This document shows positions 16,251-23,301 of a stretch of 34,195 nucleotides of DNA, one piece after another. Both the position numbers and the translations under genes were made by a program. Position 1 is the stretch's first letter, and each line of letters starts with the position of its first letter. The notes under the pieces are model-generated. The model had not been told where the DNA came from. It saw nothing but the letters and a program-made list of their open reading frames with translations, and did not search any database. Source of the DNA: a virus; the IMG/VR virus record IMGVR_UViG_3300032224_001133, positions 1 to 34,195 of that record; one strand, written 5' to 3'.

Positions 16251-16333
16251 TAGTAGTTTCTATATTTACCGTACATAAAACCTCATTATTTTATTAAGAA
16301 TATGTTTTTTATGCGTATTAATAATTAAGTAGT

Positions 16334-16341
16334 ATATTTAT
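16334..16341 (+). promoter_or_regulatory. TATTTAT motif upstream of the HxGH nucleotidyltransferase
   Basis: ATATTTAT ends 5 bases before the ATG at 16347, again without a Shine-Dalgarno. A near-match (TATTTAC) lies at 16263-16269. Confidence 0.35.
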
Positions 16342-16346
16342 ATAAC

Positions 16347-17288
16347 ATGAACTTAAAAAGCGTAATTGGAATATATCCTGGTAGATTTCATCCACCACAC
16401 AGAGGTCATTTAAATGCTTATAACGTTTTAAAGTTGATAACAGGCAATGACACATATGTTTCTACAAGTGGTAAAGTAGAACTACCAGATTCTCCACTTA
16501 CTTTTGGTGAAAAGCAACAAATATGGGTAAGGCATGGTATTGCTCCTGATCACATTGTTCAAACAAAAAGTCCGTATAAATCATTAGAAATCACTCAAAA
16601 GTATGATCCGGATAAAACAAGTGTCATATTTGCGTTGGGTCAAAAAGATGCTGAAAGACTAAGAGTAGATCAAGGTGGTTATTTCAAATCATATACTGGT
16701 AATACAAGTCAACTGGACCCTCTTAGTAAGAGTGGATATGTACTAATTATACCTGAAATTGAAACAATGGTTGATGGTAAGACTTTGAGTGGCACTGCGG
16801 TAAGACAAATGTTAGGATCTGATAAATACACAGATGACCAAAAGGAAAAGTTCTTTAGATATATCTTTGGATGGTATGATATTGCTTTATTTAAAGACTT
16901 GACGCAGAAGTTTAAGTATAATAAAATGAATGAAAGTATTGTATCTAAGTTAAAGAGAATTGTTGATTTGTTGAAAGAAGACGCAATTAAAGATGCTACA
17001 AAAAAAACAAAAATTGCTTTTGTTAATCAAAAAAGAGCTGAATTAGAAGCAAAAGAAGAAAAATTAAAAGCAGCAAAAATTAGATTATCTAACCTATCTA
17101 AGACACAAGTATCCACCACAAACAAAGAAACTGTTCCAACTGAGGTTACAGAACAAACAGATGTAGTTGATTTGGCAAAACAAAGAAAAGATGCTCAAGA
17201 TTCAGTTAAAAGTTCTGAGGATGAAGTAAAACAGGCTAAAGCATTTTTAGCTGCTGCTCAAAAAGAATTGTCTGCGGTATCAATTTAA
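16347..17288 (+). CDS. HxGH nucleotidyltransferase (cytidylyltransferase/NMNAT-like)
   Basis: A 313-residue protein with an N-terminal nucleotidyltransferase domain of the HxGH superfamily. IGIYPGRFHPPHRGH contains H18-R-G-H21, and LSGTAVRQML contains S148-G-T-A-V-R153, the counterpart of the ISSTxxR motif. Such enzymes couple an NTP to a phosphate, for example NMN to NAD or phosphocholine-type substrates; NMNAT/NadR-like activity is one option, but the substrate cannot be fixed from sequence. Residues about 200-313 are a charged helical coiled-coil tail (KAKEEKLKAAKIRLS) absent from simple NMNATs. It lies inside the tail gene cluster. The coiled-coil extension suggests it might bind a partner or be packaged, but this is speculative. 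Confidence 0.75.
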   Translation: MNLKSVIGIYPGRFHPPHRGHLNAYNVLKLITGNDTYVSTSGKVELPDSPLTFGEKQQIWVRHGIAPDHIVQTKSPYKSLEITQKYDPDKTSVIFALGQKDAERLRVDQGGYFKSYTGNTSQLDPLSKSGYVLIIPEIETMVDGKTLSGTAVRQMLGSDKYTDDQKEKFFRYIFGWYDIALFKDLTQKFKYNKMNESIVSKLKRIVDLLKEDAIKDATKKTKIAFVNQKRAELEAKEEKLKAAKIRLSNLSKTQVSTTNKETVPTEVTEQTDVVDLAKQRKDAQDSVKSSEDEVKQAKAFLAAAQKELSAVSI

Positions 17289-17346
17289 ATAAAATAAATT
17301 AAATATTTAGATTCTTTTATATATATGTGTACAAGTTATACATTTT

Positions 17347-18180
17347 ATGGAAGAAAACTTTACAGTACCAATTACAAGACCACAGTCTTTTCAAGCACCC
17401 CCACCCTCACAAAAACAAGAGGCAACATTTCCTACTGAGGTAATTGAACTACCTAGTAAAGGGTTTTTTTATAAAGAAAATGACCCTTTATCATCTGGTA
17501 AAGTTGAATTAAAGATGATGACTGCTAAGGAAGAAGATATTCTTACCAGTGAAAATCTTATCAAAAAAGGTGTTGTTTTGGATAAACTACTTGAATCTTT
17601 GATTGTTGATAAATCAATCAAGATTGAAAATATATTGATTGGTGATAAAAATGCATTATATGTTGCTGCAAGAAGATTGGCATATGGTGATAGTTATGGA
17701 CCTGTAGGAATAGTGTGTAAAAACTGTAAAGAAGAATCAAAGATTGATATTAATCTAGCAGAATTAAAAGATAAAGAATATGATTTTAGTAAATATTCTA
17801 AATCAGAAAATAGTCTCAGTTTCACACTTCCATATTCAAAAAAGTTAATTACTGTTAAATTGGCTACAACATTAGAAGAACAACAAATTGAAAATGAATT
17901 GAAATCTATTTCTAAGTTGAATAAAGGCGGTCAAAGTTCAGAAATTACCACTAGATTAAAGCATGTTATTACAGCAATTGATGGTAATACTGACAAAGTA
18001 CTTATCAGAAAGTTTGTTGATACTGAGCTTTTATCAAGAGATAGTATTGAATTGAGACGGTTTATAAGACAAAATTCTCCTGATTTGGATATGACTTTTA
18101 ATTTTACTTGTCCTAACTGTAACTCTGATGACAGATCGGAGGTGCCGATGACGGTACAATTTTTTTGGCCTAACAACTGA
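17347..18180 (+). CDS. 26: Baseplate hub subunit, gp26-like, with zinc ribbon
   Basis: A 277-residue protein resembling the T4-type gp26 hub/assembly proteins. The N-terminal region has VIELPSKGFFY and LKMMTAKEEDILTS, typical of the family. A zinc ribbon is split between C124-x2-C127 (CKNC) and C255-x2-C258 (CPNC). The gene ends in EVPMTVQFFWPNN. In related phages the FFWP stretch continues directly into the gp51-like sequence (my recollection). Here that sequence lies in the +1/-2 frame just downstream, and a run of seven T (18160-18166) is at the crossover. The gene sits between tube and tape measure, the usual place of tail assembly chaperones. I see no Shine-Dalgarno. Confidence 0.75.
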   Translation: MEENFTVPITRPQSFQAPPPSQKQEATFPTEVIELPSKGFFYKENDPLSSGKVELKMMTAKEEDILTSENLIKKGVVLDKLLESLIVDKSIKIENILIGDKNALYVAARRLAYGDSYGPVGIVCKNCKEESKIDINLAELKDKEYDFSKYSKSENSLSFTLPYSKKLITVKLATTLEEQQIENELKSISKLNKGGQSSEITTRLKHVITAIDGNTDKVLIRKFVDTELLSRDSIELRRFIRQNSPDLDMTFNFTCPNCNSDDRSEVPMTVQFFWPNN

Positions 18181-18379
18181 GTATAAACTGTTTGTACATA
18201 AACAGATATTTGAGTTAGGTTATTATTCACAAGGCGCATTTAATCAAAACATTGGTTACAACTTACCAGTGTTTTTAAGGAACTTTTATTACAAGCTTTT
18301 GGCAGATACAAAACAAAAAGAATCTGACGCAATGGACAAATCTACTTCAAAAGAATCTCCAAAAACAATTAAAAGATAG
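18152..18379 (+). CDS. 51: gp51-like frame lacking its own start codon
   Basis: An open frame of 75 codons, closed upstream by TGA at 18149-18151 and ending with TAG at 18377-18379. No ATG, GTG or TTG occurs before a late internal ATG (codon about 59), so independent translation is unlikely. Its product (TEYKLFVHKQIFELGYYSQG, then NLPVFLRNFYYKLLADTKQK) looks like a real helical protein, similar to the small gp51-type hub assembly proteins that follow gp26 in T4-like phages. It would be made by shifting from the gp26 frame at the seven-T run (18160-18166). UUU codons re-pair perfectly after either a +1 or a -2 slip. The product would be a gp26-gp51 fusion of about 350 residues. A sequencing error is the main alternative. 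Confidence 0.65.
   Translation, partial: RYNFFGLTTEYKLFVHKQIFELGYYSQGAFNQNIGYNLPVFLRNFYYKLLADTKQKESDAMDKSTSKESPKTIKR
18160..18166 (+). promoter_or_regulatory. Candidate slippery site (seven T) for frameshifting
   Basis: The gp26 frame reads CAA TTT TTT TGG here. A ribosome with UUU in the P site can slip +1 or -2 and still pair fully, then read GGC CTA ACA in the gp51-like frame. The gp26 stop TGA is only 12 bases further on. Confidence 0.5.
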
Positions 18380-18398
18380 TTTAAAGTTCATATTTTAT

Positions 18399-18407
18399 AT
18401 ATTTATT
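18399..18407 (+). promoter_or_regulatory. TATTTAT motif upstream of the tape measure gene
   Basis: TATATTTATT ends 12 bases before the ATG at 18420, within the 40-base gap after the gp51-like frame. The following bases are only A and T apart from one G, with no Shine-Dalgarno. Confidence 0.35.
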
Positions 18408-18419
18408 GTTATATAAAAT

Positions 18420-20918
18420 ATGGCAAAACCAACCGTAACAATCAGTGACGTTGATGAATTAGAAAAAAGTGTCAAAGACTTAACTAGTTTAAGTCAATCA
18501 CTTAGAGACGTATTTACAAAAATTAACAGAGAAACTGATGTACTTGGTCAAGGTTTTAGAAATATAGTTGAGGCAGCTAGAACAAATGCAAATTTGGCAG
18601 AAAGATATTTAACTTCACAAAGGTTACAAGAAGCTGTTCAAAGTAGAATTAATGAAATTAAATCCAAATCTTCATTTTTGGATTCAGTAGGACTTCAATT
18701 TAAAAGAGAAGAAACTCAACTTCAAATGAGGATTGCGGCGGCTCAAATACGAGCATTACAATCACAAATTGCAATACAAGGAATAAATAATAGAGAACGT
18801 TTAAGAGCAATAGAAGCATTAAGAATACAAAATGTATTACGTGGTGCAGAACTTCGTTATGTGACAACATCAACAAATAATCAAAGTCAAGTTGTTGCAA
18901 GTTTAAATGCTCAATTAACGGCAATTCAAGCCTTTACACCATCATTGCAAAGAAATAATACAATTTTAGGAACATTTAAAGAAATTGGAAAAGATATTGC
19001 TAGTAATATGGGTGATTTTGGTAAGGCTTTAACAGGCACTCTTCCAACTTGGAAGGATATTATTGTTAAAGGTGTAAAGATGTACATGGAATTTGATAAA
19101 GCAGGATTTACACTCAGAAAAAGTTTTGGATTCTTAAGAGGAGATTTTGATGTTTTAGAAAAAAATATTAAGATACTTGCAATTGACTTGGCGCATTTAG
19201 GAGTTACATTTGAGGGCTTAGAGCGTGCAACTACTGCAATTGGAAAAGAATTCAATGCATTGGTTGCATCAAATAAAGATTTGGTTGATGATGTGGCCGT
19301 TTTATCAGCTCAACTTGGAATTGGTGAAGCAGAGAGTGCAAAATTTTTAAAGTCAATTTCTGGCATGTCTAGAAGTACCGCTGCTTCTCAAAAAGGAATG
19401 ATTGGTTTTGCAAAGGCAATGTCAAATGCAGCTGGTGTTCCTTTGCCTGAAGTAATGAAAGATGTTGCTGAGGCTTCTGATGATGTAAGAATTTATACAG
19501 GATCATCCGTCATAAATTTAATTAAAGGTGCTGCTGAAGCTAGAATGATGGGTACTACTTTTCAAAAAATGGCAGATACAGCTAAAAAGTTATTGGATTT
19601 TAATACCAGTATAACGGATGAAATAGAGGCTAGTGTTTTGTTAGGTACAAACATCACGTTTCAAAGAGCAAGAGAATTGGCTTATAAAAAAGACATACTT
19701 GGTGCTAACAAAGAAATTTTAAAAATTGCAAAAGGCATGGATTTTGATGCAATGGACCCTTTCCAAGCAGAAGCATTTGCAAAAGCATCAGGAAAAACAG
19801 TTACTGAATTGCAAGAAATGATTCAAGCTGATAAAGAGCTTAATTATATAAGAATGAATGGTACCGTTGAACAAAAAGCTAAATTAGCTTTAATGGATGA
19901 CATGAAGAGGAAAAGAGATGTAGAAGCCAAAGATATTGGTAAACAGGCAGAACGTAGCTTAAGACAACAAGCAAATCAAGAAAGAATCAATCAATTACAA
20001 AATCAATTCAATCAATTAATGATGGAATTGGCAAAGCCTGTAATGGATGTAGTTGAACCTTTAGTATTTGGTTTAACAAAAATACTTCCGCCAATTTTAC
20101 AACTTATTAAACTTATTACATTGGAAAGTACCGCACTTTTAACTACGTGGGTATTATTAATTAAACCAATAAGTGCTGTTATGACATCATTATACCGTGG
20201 AGGTGTTGCAATGAATGGCATATCAAACTCATTCCGTATATTTACTACTTTCTTTTCTAAAGGTTTAGGTACTTTTGGTTTAGGTTTTTTTGGTAGATTT
20301 TCCGGATTATTTGGTACAATTAGTAAATTTTTGGGACCAATTGGTCTGGTGATAAATGCATTTATGTTTATCAATAATTTAGTAAAAAGATTTAATGAAT
20401 TTGTTGGTACTGATGGAATTATATTAGGAGGATTAAAAGCTATTGGATATGCAATATATGATACACTCATACAACCATTTGTAGATGCTTTTAATTGGAT
20501 AAAAGAAAAAAGTGGTTTTATGGCCAATTCTCCATCTAAAGTTGGACTGGGAATATATGATGGTATTGTATCAATTGGCCCGTCTTTATCAGATGCAATT
20601 ACTGAACCATTTAAAAATGGATATGATAATATCTCAAAATTATCTAGTAATGCAAAACTACCAATATTTAATGGTGTTATTAATAATGGTGTTGGAACTA
20701 ATATACCAACTGATACTACAAATGCTGTATCTTCCAATGAAAATGTTATTAATCAAGCATCTATAATAGGAGCTATAAAACAAGGCATCAAAGAAGGTAT
20801 TGGTAGTATAACAATGAATGTTAATCTAGACGGTCAAAAAATAATCACCGGAATTTCTAAGAATGTAGGATTCAGATTGGATTCAGGCGGAGTAGCAATG
20901 CAAACAAGCTTAACATAA
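18420..20918 (+). CDS. Tail tape measure protein
   Basis: An 832-residue protein expected to run through the tail tube, set its length and be ejected during DNA delivery. Residues 1-200 are helical and rich in Gln, Ala and Asn, with coiled-coil character (RLQEAVQSRINEIKSK). The middle has a globular, phage-tail TMP-like part (AIGKEFNALVASNKDLVDDV, SRSTAASQKGMIGFAKAMSN). Hydrophobic segments lie near residues 555-590 (ILPPILQLIKLITL, LLTTWVLLIKPISAV) and 615-665 (GFFGRFSGLFGTISKFLG, IGLVINAFMFI), as in other tape measures that may insert in the membrane. The C-terminus has NMNVNLDGQKI, a motif common at the end of tape measures. Position after tube and gp26/51 supports the call. The role is gp29-like by analogy. 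Confidence 0.85.
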   Translation: MAKPTVTISDVDELEKSVKDLTSLSQSLRDVFTKINRETDVLGQGFRNIVEAARTNANLAERYLTSQRLQEAVQSRINEIKSKSSFLDSVGLQFKREETQLQMRIAAAQIRALQSQIAIQGINNRERLRAIEALRIQNVLRGAELRYVTTSTNNQSQVVASLNAQLTAIQAFTPSLQRNNTILGTFKEIGKDIASNMGDFGKALTGTLPTWKDIIVKGVKMYMEFDKAGFTLRKSFGFLRGDFDVLEKNIKILAIDLAHLGVTFEGLERATTAIGKEFNALVASNKDLVDDVAVLSAQLGIGEAESAKFLKSISGMSRSTAASQKGMIGFAKAMSNAAGVPLPEVMKDVAEASDDVRIYTGSSVINLIKGAAEARMMGTTFQKMADTAKKLLDFNTSITDEIEASVLLGTNITFQRARELAYKKDILGANKEILKIAKGMDFDAMDPFQAEAFAKASGKTVTELQEMIQADKELNYIRMNGTVEQKAKLALMDDMKRKRDVEAKDIGKQAERSLRQQANQERINQLQNQFNQLMMELAKPVMDVVEPLVFGLTKILPPILQLIKLITLESTALLTTWVLLIKPISAVMTSLYRGGVAMNGISNSFRIFTTFFSKGLGTFGLGFFGRFSGLFGTISKFLGPIGLVINAFMFINNLVKRFNEFVGTDGIILGGLKAIGYAIYDTLIQPFVDAFNWIKEKSGFMANSPSKVGLGIYDGIVSIGPSLSDAITEPFKNGYDNISKLSSNAKLPIFNGVINNGVGTNIPTDTTNAVSSNENVINQASIIGAIKQGIKEGIGSITMNVNLDGQKIITGISKNVGFRLDSGGVAMQTSLT

Positions 20919-20922
20919 TTTT

Positions 20923-23001
20923 ATGGCAAATTCAACAAACATAAATAATCCAGAAACAACAACAAACGCACAAATACAAGGTGCTGGTTTGGTTTTGCCT
21001 GCTGCTGTAAATGAAAGAGATCCAAATAAATTAAGCGTTCTTTTTACTCCAAACAGTAGTGTTCTTTATAGTAAGTATAGTCCATATCCACAAGGTGAAT
21101 CTGGCGGAATAATTGGTGCAAATCAACCTTATATTGTAACCAATATAAATGATGCAAATAAAGGTATTAATTCCACTCTTAAATGGGCACCACTACAACC
21201 TTCTGCTGTAATAGATGTTGTTAGAGTAACCAAGTATTCCGCATCAAATCCTGGTATCAAATTTTTATTAAAACAAATATATCTACAAGGATATCAACCT
21301 TTTAATGAAACTAAGTTATATAATCCATTGATGCCAATTCAAGCAACTCTAAGAGTTGCATCATTTGGTATTTTGGATAGACCATTAAGACACATTGAAC
21401 CAAATTTGGGTGGTGTTCTTGGTGCATTGGGTGTAAAAGGTGTTGCAGGTGCATTTGGATTTAATCCGCCTAATCCTCCTCCAAGAGGAACTGCTCCTGG
21501 TGTAGGTGGAACACCACTTTCAATTATAAATCCAGGTGACGGTAAAGGATTAACAAGAGGTGCAACTGCACAAAGTGCTTATAGTGGACAAAATTACAAA
21601 TATTTAAGCAGTCCAAGCAAAACTGGTCTTCTTAAAAACATTGGTAATTTTTTCAAAAGTAGCACTTTGTTTGGTACATTTTTTGCAATTGGTCAACCTG
21701 CAGGAACAATATACAAAGGTGATGATCAAACATATAGTTTAATGTTATATAACAAAAGAATAGTAGCGTTAAATAAATACGGTGAAGATGTTTACAAAAC
21801 AAATGGAGGTATAACACAAAGATGGGATGGCAATTCAGATAGAACAACCGCATATGAATCTGGTCCATCTAAATTTACTAGATATCTAAATGAGTATTAT
21901 AATGGAGTTAATAAATATTCAAACAAAAGTTTTCAAATTGATGTCAACAGCTTAAAAATTACAGATGGAAGTACAGTTGATTTAGTAAATTTCAATTCAT
22001 ATGAAAAAGCAGTAGGTATTGGTAGAACTGGAAAAGAAACTTCAGATATTTTATTTTTGTTTACTGATTATTTAAAAAATAATAATTATCCTACAAAATT
22101 TAAAGATCCGTTTTCATATCAAATAAGTCAAGCAAATACTCAGAATATAAAACTTGTAAGTATATTAGAATCAAATTATACATTTACACCACCAACAGAT
22201 CTTAATAATTTAAGAGATATAATTGACGGTGATAAAACAACACTAAGTTATCTTGCAAAATATAGAAACTATAAAAAGGCAGATTTACTGGATGATCCAG
22301 AAGGAAAAGGATTTGCTGGTGTCAACAGAAGTGATTCAATCAATTCACTGAAAGTACAAAATACTACGGATTTGTTTATTGATAAAGATCTGATTAAGTT
22401 TTATTTTTATGACATATATAATCAAAAATATATACCATTTAGAGCAACGGTAAAAGCCATAAATGAAAGATCAGTATCAACATGGGACGATTTTCAATAT
22501 ATTGGAAACGCAGATAAAGTTTATAACTATAAAGGATTTACCAGAGGACTTGGATTTAATTTTGCAGCAGTTGCAATGAGTGTTAAAGAACTTTTGCCAA
22601 TGTGGCAAAGAATCAATTACTTGATGGGCCTAACAAAACCAGCAAATTATAAAAATGGATTTATTGTTCCGCCTTTAGTTATGATTACAATTGGTGATAT
22701 GTATAAAGATCAACCAATAGTTATTAATAGTATTGGTATGACAATACCAGATAATGCAACTTGGGAAACGGTGCCTGAGTCAATAGGTTCTTATGAATAT
22801 TTAGAAGGTAGACTAAAAAGAAATGGTAATACAATTTTAGCACAATTTCCAAGAGAAGTTGAAATAAATATAGATGCAAACATTCTTGAAAAAGAAAAAC
22901 CCCAAACAGGATATAATAATTTTGGAGAATTTTATTTGTCTAATGAAGGTAAAGTTGTAGGTATTAAAAACGCATTTTCAAGAGAATTATTTAATAGTTA
23001 A
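20923..23001 (+). CDS. Baseplate/tail structural protein (gp48/gp54-like candidate)
   Basis: A 692-residue protein, 4 bp after the tape measure gene. There is a low-complexity Gly/Pro part near residues 160-215 (FGFNPPNPPPRGTAPGVGG). The C-terminal region, about 560-665 (PPLVMITIGDMYKDQPIVIN, FPREVEINIDANI), has the pattern of tube-like domains found in tube-initiation proteins of the baseplate. By order (tape measure, this gene, gp53-like, hub-like) it would fill the place of T4 gp48/gp54, but it is about twice as long as either. I call it structural with confidence; the exact T4 equivalent is inference from position and the tube-like domain. Confidence 0.65.
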   Translation: MANSTNINNPETTTNAQIQGAGLVLPAAVNERDPNKLSVLFTPNSSVLYSKYSPYPQGESGGIIGANQPYIVTNINDANKGINSTLKWAPLQPSAVIDVVRVTKYSASNPGIKFLLKQIYLQGYQPFNETKLYNPLMPIQATLRVASFGILDRPLRHIEPNLGGVLGALGVKGVAGAFGFNPPNPPPRGTAPGVGGTPLSIINPGDGKGLTRGATAQSAYSGQNYKYLSSPSKTGLLKNIGNFFKSSTLFGTFFAIGQPAGTIYKGDDQTYSLMLYNKRIVALNKYGEDVYKTNGGITQRWDGNSDRTTAYESGPSKFTRYLNEYYNGVNKYSNKSFQIDVNSLKITDGSTVDLVNFNSYEKAVGIGRTGKETSDILFLFTDYLKNNNYPTKFKDPFSYQISQANTQNIKLVSILESNYTFTPPTDLNNLRDIIDGDKTTLSYLAKYRNYKKADLLDDPEGKGFAGVNRSDSINSLKVQNTTDLFIDKDLIKFYFYDIYNQKYIPFRATVKAINERSVSTWDDFQYIGNADKVYNYKGFTRGLGFNFAAVAMSVKELLPMWQRINYLMGLTKPANYKNGFIVPPLVMITIGDMYKDQPIVINSIGMTIPDNATWETVPESIGSYEYLEGRLKRNGNTILAQFPREVEINIDANILEKEKPQTGYNNFGEFYLSNEGKVVGIKNAFSRELFNS

Positions 23002-23003
23002 CT

Positions 23004-23300
23004 ATGAATAGATACGACTATACAACAGTAAATAAAAGATGGGATGGTAAAAGAGTGTATAAAACTTTATTATACCCCTCTATACCAGAATCTCCTAGTG
23101 ATATTTATATTACTGTATCAGATAATGATTATATTGACCAAATAGCTTATAGATACTATAAAGACGTAAGTTTATGGTGGATAATTGCGGTTGCAAATAA
23201 TTTAGGTAAAGGTAAACTTAGTTTGGATATAAACAAACAATTAAGAATACCAACTGATATACAAACAATTTTACAAAATTTTACACTGATAAATTCATAA
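23004..23300 (+). CDS. 53: Baseplate wedge protein, gp53-like (LysM-type)
   Basis: A 98-residue protein of the gp53 type with a LysM-like core. RYDYTTVNKRWDGKRVYKT at the N-terminus is followed by YITVSDNDYIDQIAYRYYKD, LWWIIAVANN and LDINKQLRIP, the beta-alpha-alpha-beta order of LysM. T4 gp53 closes the baseplate wedge and is longer; short versions like this are common in distant T4-like phages. It starts 2 bp after the preceding gene and 1 bp before the next, so these baseplate genes are one transcription unit. Confidence 0.8.
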   Translation: MNRYDYTTVNKRWDGKRVYKTLLYPSIPESPSDIYITVSDNDYIDQIAYRYYKDVSLWWIIAVANNLGKGKLSLDINKQLRIPTDIQTILQNFTLINS

Positions 23301-23301
23301 T

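Noticed and set aside
20012-20737. A 241-codon open frame on the minus strand
   Set aside because: It lies wholly inside the tape measure gene and has a low-complexity Ile/Pro/Asn composition. It is a shadow of the real coding strand.
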